Below the pieces are notes generated by a model. That model had not been told where the DNA came from. It made no database searches and saw nothing but the letters and a program-made list of their open reading frames with translations. DNA of 64,000 nucleotides from Acidobacteriota bacterium (lineage in GTDB: Bacteria > Acidobacteriota > Polarisedimenticolia > JACPZX01). The translations under genes were made by a program, and so were the position numbers. Below, piece after piece: positions 16,233 to 25,343 of the stretch. Position 1 is the stretch's first letter. Every line of letters begins with the position of its first letter. Where the stretch lies: assembly GCA_016195325.1 (NCBI GenBank), contig JACPZX010000017.1, positions 41,196 through 105,195 on the forward strand, in the 5' to 3' direction.

Positions 16233-18140
16233 TCAAGGCGACGGCGCCGGGAGGAGCGCGCGGAGATCTTCGGGGAGCGCCGCACCGGCCGCGGCGCCCC
16301 GACCCGCCGCCGCCCTCGCGAGATCCGTGAGGCCGAGGCGGACCGCCGCGCGCGCGAACGGGACGAGCATCTTCGGGAAGGCGGCGCTCGCGGCGAGCGC
16401 CGAGTCGAGAGCGGCGATCGCGTCCGCCGGCCTCCCCGTCAGCGCCAGGGCGAGGATCTGCCGGCCGCGCGCGTCGGCGTCCGCGGGCTTCGCCTTCACG
16501 GCCAGATCCAGGTGCGGAATCGCGGCGGCGGCGTCCCCCCGATCCAGGAGAAGAATCCCCAGGTTCATGTTCGCGGCGTACTCCTCCGGGTGGAGAGCGA
16601 GCTGCTGGCGATACGCCGATTCGGCCTCGGCGAGGCGCCCCGCGCGGGCGAGCGCCAGCCCCAGATCCGAGCGCACGTCGGGGAGGGCGGCGTCGAGACG
16701 GGCGGCGGCGCCGATCTCGTCGATCGCCCCGCGGACGTCCCCCCGATCGAGGAGCTCGCGGCCGAGATTGTGGCGGGCCTCGGCGAGATCCCCCTGGATC
16801 TCGAGGGCGCGGCGATACTCGACGATGGCCGCCTCGTGATCGCCGCGCTCGCCGAGGGCGTGGCCGTAGTTGAAGTGGACCTTTGCGCTTCGCGGCGACG
16901 TGGCGGCGGTCCTCGAGAAGAGCGTGAGCTGGTCCGACCAGTCGCGGTTCCGCTCCACGGTGCGGGCGGCGAAGAGAGCGATTGCGAGCGCGAGCGCCCC
17001 GACCCCCGCGCGCCGCAAGGCCGGGCGCGACGAGAGGGGCGGCTCGCCGAAGAGCGCCGCGACGGCGAGGCACAGCCCCACGGAGGGAAGATAGAGGAGG
17101 CGCTCGGCCATCTGCGTTCCGGTCGGCACGAGGAGGTTCGAAGCCGGCAGGATCGCGACGAGGTAGATCAGGATCCCCAGGCCGGAGAGGCGCCCCCGGC
17201 GCAGGAGGAGCAGCCCGGCGGCGAGCAGCGCGACGTGGGCGGCCGCCGAAGCGAGGAAGAGCGGGTCGAGCGGCGAGCCGATCGCCTCGATCTGGCGGTA
17301 CGAGTAGTCCGCCGACAGGGTCCGCGGAAATACCAGGAGCCCCAGATACCGTCCGAGGACGCCGACGGACGTGAGGAGGCGCGTCGCCCCGCCGGCCGAG
17401 GCGTACACGTTGGATCTCGGATCGATCATCGACGCCGCCGGCACGAGCGCCGCGCGGGCCGCGACGTACCCCCCCGCGAGGAGCGCGAGACCGGCGAGCT
17501 CCAGGCGTCTCGATCGCGACGGCCGCCCGGCACGATCCTCATGCGGGGGGGCCACCGCGGCGAGGGCGGCGAGCGCCGGGAACACGATCGCGTTCTCCTT
17601 CGAGAGGAGCCCGACGCCGAACAGGGCGATCGTGGCGGCGAACGCCCCGGCGCCCCGGCGCGCGCGCAGGTGCACGAGCCAGGCCGCGAGAACCGAGAGC
17701 GCGGCGAGGAGCTCCGACCGGCCGACGACGGGAGCGACCGCCTCCACGTGGACAGGATGCGCCGCGAAGAGAAGCCCCGCGGCAAGTCCGGCGCCGCCCG
17801 GGAGCCCGAGCGCCATCGCCAGCAGCACGACAGCGCCCGAGACGAGGCCGTGCAGCAGCGCGTTGACGACGTGGTATCCCGCCGCCCCCTCCCCCGTGAC
17901 GGCCCGATTCAGCGCGAGGCTGAGGATCGTGATCGGCCGGTAGAGGTCGGCCGGCCCATGCGCCCCGGCCCAGTAGCTCGAGAGGAAGATGTCCCGGACC
18001 GCCGACGGATCGCGGGCGAACGGATTGTCGCGGACGACGGCGATGTCGTCGAAGACGAACTCGTTCGGGATCGTGTTCGCGTAGAGAAGCGCCCCGACGA
18101 GCGCGGCCGCGGCCGCGAGCCCCCACCCGCGCGCCGTCAA
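16233..18140 (-). CDS. TMTC-like membrane protein with C-terminal TPR repeats
   Basis: 635 residues. Residues 1-~400 are multi-spanning, with the GT-C hallmark NEFVFDDIAVVRDNPFA in the first loop and a long cytoplasm/periplasm alternation; residues ~420-620 are tetratricopeptide repeats (KVHFNYGHALGERGDHEAAI, ARHNLGRELLDRGDVRGAI, DLGLALARAGRLAEAE, NLGILLLDRGDAAAAIPH). This architecture is that of TMTC/DUF1736 proteins, related to O-mannosyltransferases. It may transfer sugar from a polyprenyl phosphate donor to proteins or glycan outside the cytosol. It overlaps the SGNH hydrolase stop by 4 nt. Confidence 0.8.
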   Translation of the reverse strand: MTARGWGLAAAAALVGALLYANTIPNEFVFDDIAVVRDNPFARDPSAVRDIFLSSYWAGAHGPADLYRPITILSLALNRAVTGEGAAGYHVVNALLHGLVSGAVVLLAMALGLPGGAGLAAGLLFAAHPVHVEAVAPVVGRSELLAALSVLAAWLVHLRARRGAGAFAATIALFGVGLLSKENAIVFPALAALAAVAPPHEDRAGRPSRSRRLELAGLALLAGGYVAARAALVPAASMIDPRSNVYASAGGATRLLTSVGVLGRYLGLLVFPRTLSADYSYRQIEAIGSPLDPLFLASAAAHVALLAAGLLLLRRGRLSGLGILIYLVAILPASNLLVPTGTQMAERLLYLPSVGLCLAVAALFGEPPLSSRPALRRAGVGALALAIALFAARTVERNRDWSDQLTLFSRTAATSPRSAKVHFNYGHALGERGDHEAAIVEYRRALEIQGDLAEARHNLGRELLDRGDVRGAIDEIGAAARLDAALPDVRSDLGLALARAGRLAEAESAYRQQLALHPEEYAANMNLGILLLDRGDAAAAIPHLDLAVKAKPADADARGRQILALALTGRPADAIAALDSALAASAAFPKMLVPFARAAVRLGLTDLARAAAGRGAAAGAALPEDLRALLPAPSP

Positions 18141-19210
18141 GGGCCGACTCCCCTCTCGGGGGGAGGCGGCGCGGCGGAGCCCTCGAGGAGGCGCCGGGCG
18201 ATCGCCCGCGCGGCGACGGCATGACCGGCCGGAGACGGATGCGCGTCGGCGGGCACGAGAAAGAGCGGCGACCCCGCGCGCGCGGCGTCACGAAACGCCG
18301 GCAGGAGGTCGAGGAAGGGGATGCCGGCCTCTGCGGCCCAGCCGGGAAGGCGATCCGAGGCGAAGGACCTATCCTCGCCCGAGACGTTTCCGCACGACGG
18401 ATAGAGGACGAGAAGGGACGCGCGGCCCCGCCTCCCGAGCGCGCCTCCGAAGGCGACGAGCGCCCTGTGATAGGCCTCCCAGGCCTCGGGAGCCGCGTCG
18501 GGGCCGGCGCGCGACGGCTCCACCCGGGGGATCGCGTCGTGCGACTTCATCGCGACGCTTCCCCTGGCCGCCAGGATCTGGAGCGCGTTGAAGCAGGCGG
18601 TGTCCTGGAGAAACCTGAGAAGCGGGCCCACGACGGGCCTCGACTTCACCGCGGCGTGCTCGCGCATCTGATCGTAGACGAGCGCGGGGCGCGTCAGGTC
18701 GGAGATGTCGTTCGGGGAGAATGTGACGATGACCAGGTTCGGATCGACGCGATCCGCCTTCTCGATCCAGAACCGCTCCTCGTCCAGGACGCCGAAGCCG
18801 TTGGCCCCGCCGTTCACGACCTCGTACCCGGCCGCGGGGGATGCCGCGCGCAGCGCCGCCTGGAGGAGCGCGGGGTAGGCCTCGTCGTCGTTCACGTGAT
18901 CGCCGAACGTGTAGGAGTCCCCGAGGCACAGGACGCGCCGCGCCGACGCCGGCCGCGCTTCGGGCAGATCGCGCCCGCGGAAGCCGAGGTTGTTGATCCG
19001 GATGTGCGACGGGAGATCGCGGCGGACGCGATCGGTGAAGTCCTGCCCCGGCTCGAAGAGACCGGGGATGGCATCGAGGGTCCTCAGATCGGGGGAGCGC
19101 AGCGCTCTCGAGGGGGCGAGGCCGGTCAGCCTCAACGCGATCTCGGCGGCGCCGAAGAAGAGGCCGGCGGAGGCGCACGCGAGGAGAGCGTTCCGGAGAC
19201 CGCCCCTCAT
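18137..19210 (-). CDS. SGNH/GDSL-family hydrolase, membrane-anchored
   Basis: 357 residues. An N-terminal hydrophobic segment (about 7-27) is followed by the SGNH fold: block I RRVLCLGDSYTFGDHVNDDE, a Gly/Asn block VVNGGANGFG, block III VTFSPNDISD and block V DAHPSPAGHAV holding the Asp-His pair. Such enzymes in glycan loci often add or remove acetyl groups. It follows the sugar transferase gene after 1 nt and precedes the TMTC gene with a 4-nt overlap, so it is part of the same operon. Confidence 0.82.
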   Translation of the reverse strand: MRGGLRNALLACASAGLFFGAAEIALRLTGLAPSRALRSPDLRTLDAIPGLFEPGQDFTDRVRRDLPSHIRINNLGFRGRDLPEARPASARRVLCLGDSYTFGDHVNDDEAYPALLQAALRAASPAAGYEVVNGGANGFGVLDEERFWIEKADRVDPNLVIVTFSPNDISDLTRPALVYDQMREHAAVKSRPVVGPLLRFLQDTACFNALQILAARGSVAMKSHDAIPRVEPSRAGPDAAPEAWEAYHRALVAFGGALGRRGRASLLVLYPSCGNVSGEDRSFASDRLPGWAAEAGIPFLDLLPAFRDAARAGSPLFLVPADAHPSPAGHAVAARAIARRLLEGSAAPPPPERGVGP

Positions 19211-19211
19211 G

Positions 19212-20615
19212 TCAGTAACCGGGTCGGAAGACGATCGTCTGCAGCGTCTTGAGCACGATCACCGCGTCGAGGAAGAACGACCGCTCCTGGAGGTAGTACA
19301 GATCGTACTGGAGCTTCGTGTGCGCGTCCTCCACGGTGTTCCCATAGGGGTGGTTCACCTGCGCCCACCCGGTGAGGCCCGGGCGCACCGCGAACCTCAG
19401 GGTGTAGTACGGGATCTCCCTCTCGAGCAGCTCCACGAAGTGCGCGCGCTCGGGGCGCGGGCCGATCACGGCCATCTCCCCGCGCAGCACGTTCACGAAC
19501 TGCGGGATCTCGTCGATGCGCGCGCGCCGCAGGAATCTCCCGATGACCGTCACGCGGTGGTCCCCGGCGTCCGCCCACCTCGGCCCGCTCTCCTTCTCCG
19601 CGTCGGCGACCATGGTGCGGAATTTCAGGAGGCGGTACGGCTTCCGGGCGAGGCCGAGGCGCTCCTGCCGGTAGAGGATCGGCCCCCGGGAGGTCAGCCG
19701 GATCGCCGCACCGACGATCAGGATGAGGGGCGAGAGGAGGGCGAGGGCGCCGGCGGCGACGACGTAGTCGAACAGCCTCATCAGCCTCAGCTTTTCCTGA
19801 GCGACCAGACCCGGGGAATCCTGGCCGAAGAGCAGCCAGCGGTCCTCGATGAACCTCACGGGCACCTTGCCCGTCACGCGCATATAAAAGGTGGGGAGCT
19901 CGTAGACCCGGACCCCCCGCGCCTTCAGCTCCAGCATGCGGCGGACCAGGTGACCGTTCGACGCGCCGGTGAACCCCGCGGAGAAGACGATGGCCTCGAT
20001 CCCCTCGCGGGCCGCGACGTCGGCGATCCCCTCGGTGTCGCCGAGCACCGGGACGCCGAGGACCGTGAGGCCCTGGAGCGCGGGGTCGTCGACGACGATG
20101 CCGGCGATCCGGTACTCGCCGCCGTAGGCGGATTCGAGATCCCGGATGAGCGCCTGGGCGGTCTCGCCGGCGCCCACGAGGAGCACCGCGCGCGGCGCGA
20201 CGAACCGCCGGGAGACGAGGTCGTAGGCGTTCCGCCACAGGTAGATGAGGACCGCCACCAGCGGCGCCTGGATCGCCATGACGCGGCGGGCGATGCGCCA
20301 GTACGGGACGACGTAGTAGAGCGTGGCGATCACGACGAACGCCGCCGTCACCAGGGCCGCGATGTGGAAGAACGAATGGGACTCCCGGTAGCGCCGATCG
20401 AGCTCGTAGAGCTGGCCGACGAAGAACACGAGGAGGTAGACGGAGAAATAGATGATGCTCCCGCCGGTGAACCGGTCGAGCAGGAAGAGAATGTTGAAGT
20501 GCGCGAAGCGGGCGATGACGAAGGCGAGGAGCAGCGACACGACGAGAATCGTGAAGTCCCCCAGCACGAGGAGGATCTGCTGTCGTCTCACCGGGACGCG
20601 GAAGAGGCCGGCCAT
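19212..20615 (-). CDS. Polyprenyl glycosylphosphotransferase (WbaP/WcaJ-type, initiating)
   Basis: 467 residues from the ATG at 20615. Four N-terminal membrane helices (about 10-120), a CoA-binding-like/Rossmann middle domain (AVLLVGAGETAQALIRDLES) and a C-terminal bacterial sugar transferase domain: GPILYRQERLGLARKPYRLL, KFRTM, RRARIDEIPQFVNVLRGEMA, VIGPRPERAHF and RPGLTGWAQVN. It transfers a sugar phosphate from a nucleotide sugar to undecaprenyl phosphate and so starts repeat-unit assembly. It resembles the EpsB_2 branch linked to exosortase-type EPS loci, but no exosortase is in the window. TATATT lies 9 nt before the ATG. Confidence 0.9.
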   Translation of the reverse strand: MAGLFRVPVRRQQILLVLGDFTILVVSLLLAFVIARFAHFNILFLLDRFTGGSIIYFSVYLLVFFVGQLYELDRRYRESHSFFHIAALVTAAFVVIATLYYVVPYWRIARRVMAIQAPLVAVLIYLWRNAYDLVSRRFVAPRAVLLVGAGETAQALIRDLESAYGGEYRIAGIVVDDPALQGLTVLGVPVLGDTEGIADVAAREGIEAIVFSAGFTGASNGHLVRRMLELKARGVRVYELPTFYMRVTGKVPVRFIEDRWLLFGQDSPGLVAQEKLRLMRLFDYVVAAGALALLSPLILIVGAAIRLTSRGPILYRQERLGLARKPYRLLKFRTMVADAEKESGPRWADAGDHRVTVIGRFLRRARIDEIPQFVNVLRGEMAVIGPRPERAHFVELLEREIPYYTLRFAVRPGLTGWAQVNHPYGNTVEDAHTKLQYDLYYLQERSFFLDAVIVLKTLQTIVFRPGY

Positions 20616-20705
20616 CGCGCGCCCAATATAGGCCCCGACCGGGGGGAGGTGGGATCGCCCTCCGGCGACGCGACGCCGCGGGAAGGACGCTCGGCGCCGC
20701 GAGGA

Positions 20706-20734
20706 TTGACGCACGCGGGGGCGCGGCGTAGCCT
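20706..20734 (+). promoter_or_regulatory. Promoter of the M1 aminopeptidase gene
   Basis: TTGACG (20706-20711), 17 nt, TAGCCT (20729-20734), about 54 nt before the ATG; GGAGGG lies just before the start codon. It sits in the divergent region shared with the sugar transferase. Confidence 0.5.
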
Positions 20735-20788
20735 CGGCCGGCTCCGCGCGCCTTCCCGCGCGCTCCCCATCCCCACGGAGGGTCGAAG

Positions 20789-23518
20789 ATGACCGCGCTC
20801 TCCCGCTTCGCCGCCGCGATCCTCATCGCCGCGGCCCCGGCCGCCTACTCCGCGGAGGGTACGGGGCGCGCCGCGTCGCACCGCCCGGGTCCCGGGCGCC
20901 TGCCCGACGAGGTCGCCCCCACGCGGTACGACCTCAAGCTCAAGGTGGATCCGCGCGAGGATCACTTCGAGGGGGAGGTCGTCATCGGCCTCGACGTGCG
21001 CGAGCGCGTCTACACGTTCAACCTCCACGCCCGGGACCTGAAGATCGAGTCGGTCCTCGTGACGGCGGGCGGGCGCACCTTTCCGGCGCTCGTCGCAGAC
21101 GCCGCGGGGGCCGGGGCGGAGCCCGGCGAGGGAGAGAAGATGGTGACCCTCCCCGCGTCGCTGGATCCGGGGCCGGCGGAGGCGCGCGTCGTCTTCTCGG
21201 GATCGTTCGACCGGAATCTCGCGGGGCTCTACCGCGCGCGCGACGAGGCCGGCAACTGGTACGCCTACACCCAGTTCGAGACCGCGGACGCACGGCGCGC
21301 GTTCCCGTGCTTCGACGAGCCGCGCTTCAAGACTCCGTTCCGGCTCACCCTCACGATCCCCGAGTCGATGTCGGCGATCGCGACGACCCTCGACGAGGCG
21401 ACGACCGCGAAGGGCGGCTTCAAGACCATCCGCTTCCGCGAGACCCGCCCCCTCCCGGCGTACCTCCTCTCCTTCGACGTCGGTGATTTCGACCTCGTGG
21501 AGGGGCCGAAGAGCACGACGCGCATCCGGGGCGTCGCCGCGAAGGGGAAGGGCCCGATGCTCGAGTCGTCGCTCCGGACCCACGCCGAGATGGTCCCGAT
21601 CATGGAGGAGTACTTCGGGCAGCCGTACCCCTTCGACAAGCTCGACGCCGCCGCGCAGACCGAGTTTGCCGCAGGCGCGATGGAGAACGCCGGCCTCATC
21701 ACGTACCGGGAGGAGGCGCTCCTCGTCGATCCGAAGACGACCTCCCTCGCCCGGCTCTGGAGGATCGACGCGGTCATCGCGCACGAGATCGCGCACGAGT
21801 GGTTCGGCGACCTCGTGACGATGCCGTGGTGGAACGACATCTGGCTGAACGAGTCGTTCGCGACGTGGATGGCGGCGCGGGCGACCGACCTCTGGCACCC
21901 CGAGCGGCGCGCGCGGGAGGGGCTCCTGGTGCAGCGCGCGGGCGCGTTCGCCGCCGACTCCGTCGCGGGGACGCGCGCGGTGCGCCAGCCGGTGAACGGC
22001 GTCCGCGACGCGGAGTCGTCCTTCGACGCGCTCACCTACGCGAAGGGAGCCACCATCCTCGCCATGATCGAGCAGTGGCTCGGCGAGGAGACGTTTCGCG
22101 CCGGGATTCGCCGCCACCTCGCGGCGCACGCGTACGGGAACGCCACGGCCGACGATCTCTTCGAGGCCCTGGGCGCCGCGTCCGGCAAGGACGTGGGGAA
22201 GATGGCCCGGACATTCCTCGATCGTCCCGGCGTGCCGCGCGTGGACGCCGCGCCGTCGTGCCAGGCGGCGGCGCCTCCCATGGTGACGCTGACCCAGACC
22301 CTCTACCGCCCTCTCGGCGGCGCGGCCCCCGAGGGCCTCCCGCCGGGCGGCCCGTGGATCATCCCCGTCTGTCTCGCCTATCCGGCCGGTGGCGGCGTCT
22401 CGCGGACCTGCGTCGTCCTCTCGGAGGAGCGGATGACCTCCCCGCTCCCCGGCGCCACGTCGTGCCCGGCATGGATCCACCCCGACGCGGGCGAGTACGG
22501 CTATTACCGCTGGTCGGTGCCCCGCGACGTCGCGGCGCGGCTCGGCGAGGCCGTGTCCTCTCCGTGGGGGGTGAGCGGAACGGCGGGGGCCGACGACGCC
22601 ACGCGCTCCCGTATCGCCCTCCTCGATCAGTCGTGGGCGATGGTCGCCGCCGGGAAGCTCGACCCCGGCGCCTTCCTGACGACCCTCGAGGCGGTGGCGA
22701 AGCACGGCGGCCGGCGGGAGCTGGAGCAGGTCGCCTCACGCCTCGACCGCGTGGCGGAGGTCTGGGACGACCTGGCGAGCGGCGAGGGGTTCGAGTCCTT
22801 CGTGCGGCGCACCCTCGAGCCCGAGGGGAAGCGCCTGTCGTGGGATCCCGCCCCCGGGGAAAGCGATGATGACGCCATCCTGAGGCCGCGCCTTCTCGAG
22901 ACGCTCGGCATCCGGGGCCGCGCCCCGTGGGTCCTTGCGGGCGCGGCGGAGCGGACGCGGAGGTATCTCGACGATCCGGCCTCGATCCCCGCGTCCATCG
23001 CGGCGACGGCTCTCGCGATCACGGCGCGCCACGGCGACCTCGGGTTCGCCGACGCGAGAGTGCTCCTCGCGTCGGCGCGCACTCCCGGCGCGAGGACGAA
23101 CGCGCTGACCGCGATGGAGAATCTCCCTCCCGGCCCGCCGCTGGCCTCGGCCATGGAGCTCTCGCTCACCGACGCGGTGCGCGTGCAGGACCTGAACGGC
23201 ATCCTGACCGGCGCGCTCGAGCGGGCGGAGACGCGCGACCAGGCCTTCGCGTTTCTCGAGGCGCGGTTCGACGACATCGTGAAGCGGATGCCGGGAGGTT
23301 TTGCGGGCGCGCCGCGACTCGAGCGGAGGATCGGCGTCTTCTGCTCGGAGGCGAGGCGGGACGCGGCGCGGGTCTTCTTCGAGGGGAAGAAGATCCCCGG
23401 GGGAGAGCGGTTCCTCACCGAGGGGGTTCAGAACGCGAGCCAGTGCATCGCTCTCAGATCGTACGGGCAGGCCGCCCTGAGCTCCTTCTTCGAGACCGCG
23501 CGGCCGGCGGCGGAGTAG
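20789..23518 (+). CDS. Exported M1-family aminopeptidase
   Basis: 909 residues with a signal peptide (hydrophobic AAAILIAAAPAAYSA). The exopeptidase motif GAMENAG is at 296-302 and the zinc site is H332-E333-xx-H336 with the third ligand E355 (WLNESFATW). The long C-terminal ERAP1-like helical domain runs from ~545 to the end. It should cleave N-terminal residues from peptides in the periplasm or outside. Neighbours belong to the glycan locus, but a functional link is not evident. GGAGGG lies about 8 nt before the ATG. Confidence 0.92.
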   Translation: MTALSRFAAAILIAAAPAAYSAEGTGRAASHRPGPGRLPDEVAPTRYDLKLKVDPREDHFEGEVVIGLDVRERVYTFNLHARDLKIESVLVTAGGRTFPALVADAAGAGAEPGEGEKMVTLPASLDPGPAEARVVFSGSFDRNLAGLYRARDEAGNWYAYTQFETADARRAFPCFDEPRFKTPFRLTLTIPESMSAIATTLDEATTAKGGFKTIRFRETRPLPAYLLSFDVGDFDLVEGPKSTTRIRGVAAKGKGPMLESSLRTHAEMVPIMEEYFGQPYPFDKLDAAAQTEFAAGAMENAGLITYREEALLVDPKTTSLARLWRIDAVIAHEIAHEWFGDLVTMPWWNDIWLNESFATWMAARATDLWHPERRAREGLLVQRAGAFAADSVAGTRAVRQPVNGVRDAESSFDALTYAKGATILAMIEQWLGEETFRAGIRRHLAAHAYGNATADDLFEALGAASGKDVGKMARTFLDRPGVPRVDAAPSCQAAAPPMVTLTQTLYRPLGGAAPEGLPPGGPWIIPVCLAYPAGGGVSRTCVVLSEERMTSPLPGATSCPAWIHPDAGEYGYYRWSVPRDVAARLGEAVSSPWGVSGTAGADDATRSRIALLDQSWAMVAAGKLDPGAFLTTLEAVAKHGGRRELEQVASRLDRVAEVWDDLASGEGFESFVRRTLEPEGKRLSWDPAPGESDDDAILRPRLLETLGIRGRAPWVLAGAAERTRRYLDDPASIPASIAATALAITARHGDLGFADARVLLASARTPGARTNALTAMENLPPGPPLASAMELSLTDAVRVQDLNGILTGALERAETRDQAFAFLEARFDDIVKRMPGGFAGAPRLERRIGVFCSEARRDAARVFFEGKKIPGGERFLTEGVQNASQCIALRSYGQAALSSFFETARPAAE

Positions 23519-23531
23519 CCCCCGCGGAAGA

Positions 23532-24125
23532 TCAGTCGGCGTAGTTCTCGGGGAAGAGCCGGCGCTCGACGAGCTCCACGAGGATGTGGATCACCTTGAT
23601 GTGGAGCTCCTGCACGCGGTCGGACCACTCGCCGAACGGCGTGCAGATCTCGATGGACGCCTCTCGCGCGAGCGGGGTCGCCGCGCGTCCGGTCAGCGCG
23701 ACGACGGTGAGCCCGAGCTCCCGCGCCAGCGCCGCGGCCCGGACGACGTTGGGGCTTCGCCCGCTGGTGCTGATCGCGAGGAGCGCGTCCCCGCGTCTCG
23801 CGTGCGCCTCGAGGTACCGCGCGAAGACGCTTTCATAGCCGTAATCGTTCGCAGCGCAGCTGAGGTGGCCGGGATCGCTGATCGCCGCTGCGGGAAGGGC
23901 GCGACGCTCCTTCCGGAATTTCCCCGACAGCTCCTCGGCGAAGTGCATCGCGTCCGACATCGACCCGCCGTTGCCGCAGGCGAAGACGCGCCCCGCGCTC
24001 TCGAAGCACTCCGCGAGCGCGAGCCCGGCTCTCGCGATCGACTCGATCGCCCCGGAGTCCCCCGTCAGCCGCGCCAGGGCGGCCGCGCTCTCGTCGAGTG
24101 CTGCCTTGATGTGCCGGGAGGTCAA
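23532..24125 (-). CDS. gmhA: Sedoheptulose-7-phosphate isomerase-like SIS protein
   Basis: 197 residues with one SIS domain: GRVFACGNGGSMSDAMHFAE (about 42-61), ALLAISTSGRSPNVVRAA and VVALTGRAATPLA. GmhA converts sedoheptulose 7-phosphate to D-glycero-D-manno-heptose 7-phosphate, the first step of ADP-heptose or GDP-heptose synthesis. The start is a TTG at 24125. No hldE or gmhB lies in the window, so the heptose pathway would need genes elsewhere; DiaA-type function is an alternative because the two families are close. It is convergent with the aminopeptidase gene. Confidence 0.85.
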   Translation of the reverse strand: MTSRHIKAALDESAAALARLTGDSGAIESIARAGLALAECFESAGRVFACGNGGSMSDAMHFAEELSGKFRKERRALPAAAISDPGHLSCAANDYGYESVFARYLEAHARRGDALLAISTSGRSPNVVRAAALARELGLTVVALTGRAATPLAREASIEICTPFGEWSDRVQELHIKVIHILVELVERRLFPENYAD

Positions 24126-24157
24126 CGCGTGGCCCTCGTCTCCGGGATTGGAGCCGC

Positions 24158-24186
24158 ATTTGAACCGAACCGGGCGGCGGATTCAA
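24158..24186 (-). promoter_or_regulatory. Possible promoter of gmhA
   Basis: TTGAAT (24186-24181), 17 nt, TCAAAT (24163-24158) on the minus strand, in the only sizeable gap (78 nt) of this minus-strand block. Confidence 0.3.
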
Positions 24187-24203
24187 GTGTCCTCCGTCGC
24201 CCT

Positions 24204-25343
24204 TCACCTCGTCCTGTGCCAGGTCACCTCGCGGCCGAGGAGGCACGTCACGACGCCGACCGCGGAGGCGGCGTGCACGACGACGAAGTAGGCCGGCAGC
24301 GCGAGCCAGCCGCGAAGGGGCGCCGCCCCGCGCTCCATGGCGATCGCGCCGAGGGCGACCGCGTAGAACGCCGCCTGTGCGATCGCCGACGCGAGGAATA
24401 TCGGGCCCGCGTCGAGCAGGAAGAGATTGGCGATGAAGAGCCCGGCGAGCCAGAAGGGGACAGCCCAGCGGTTGATCTTGTGCGACAGGAGCTGGAACGC
24501 GAGAAGCCATCTCCCCCGCCCGATCGCCTCCTTGAGGAGGACGGCGGCGCTCGTGAGCATCCAGTTGATGATCCGGACCTTGCGGCGGTACTCGTGGACG
24601 AAGCGGGCCGTCGCCCCCTCAACGGAGACCGCGCCCGGCTCGAGGATGGAGCCGTACCCGTCGAGGATGCACCGGATCGGGATCTCGAAGTCGTCGCCGC
24701 GATCGGGGGCGATCGGCCGGAAGCGCTCGCGCCGGACGGCGAAGAGCGATCCGTTCGCACCCGGCAGCGAGAAGAGGCGGCTGCTCGCCGACTTGAGGAG
24801 CTGCTCCATCCCCCAGTACACCTCCTCCGACGCTCCCGCCGCGGTCCTCTCGTCGTTCGCGTAGGTGAGCCGCCCCGAGACCGAGCCGATGCGGGGGTCC
24901 GCGAAGTGGCGGACCATCTTCCGCAGCGCGTCGGGGCGGATCATCGCGTTCGCGTCCGTGAAGAGAAGGATCTCCCCGCGGCTCTCCGGCACCGCGCGCG
25001 CGAGGTTCCGCACCTTCCCCTGCCGCACGCGGCTCGGAAGCAGCCTCACGCCGGCGCCCGCGTACCCCGCGACGATCCCGTCGGTGCCATCCGTCGACTC
25101 CGAGGCGACGACGATCTCGATCCGGTCGCGGGGGTAGTCGAGAGCGAGAGTGTTCTCGATCTTCCGCGCGATGACCGCCTCCTCGTTGTACGCCGGGACG
25201 AGGACCGAGACCGAGGGAGTGTGCGCCTCGTCGGCGCGGCTCCTCCTCCCGAACAGGACCGCGAGCGTCCAGAGGATCATCGGATAGGCGGCGTACGAGT
25301 AGAGGATGAGCCCCGCGAACGCGGCGAACGCGGCGCGGGCCAT
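24204..25343 (-). CDS. Family 2 glycosyltransferase, membrane-bound
   Basis: 379 residues. An N-terminal membrane helix, then a GT-A domain with SVSVLVPAYNEEAVIARKIE, VVASESTDGTDGI, the acidic motif LLFTDANAMIRPDAL and the acceptor region VYWGMEQLLKSASSRLF with GANGSLFAVRR, and finally three or four C-terminal helices from ~275. It probably extends a lipid-linked glycan at the membrane. The ATG (25343-25341) overlaps the upstream stop by one base (TGATG). Confidence 0.85.
   Translation of the reverse strand: MARAAFAAFAGLILYSYAAYPMILWTLAVLFGRRSRADEAHTPSVSVLVPAYNEEAVIARKIENTLALDYPRDRIEIVVASESTDGTDGIVAGYAGAGVRLLPSRVRQGKVRNLARAVPESRGEILLFTDANAMIRPDALRKMVRHFADPRIGSVSGRLTYANDERTAAGASEEVYWGMEQLLKSASSRLFSLPGANGSLFAVRRERFRPIAPDRGDDFEIPIRCILDGYGSILEPGAVSVEGATARFVHEYRRKVRIINWMLTSAAVLLKEAIGRGRWLLAFQLLSHKINRWAVPFWLAGLFIANLFLLDAGPIFLASAIAQAAFYAVALGAIAMERGAAPLRGWLALPAYFVVVHAASAVGVVTCLLGREVTWHRTR

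Noticed and set aside
23532-24125. A complete heptose biosynthesis pathway around gmhA
   Set aside because: No hldE, gmhB or heptosyltransferase of recognisable type is in the window, so only the isomerase itself can be claimed.
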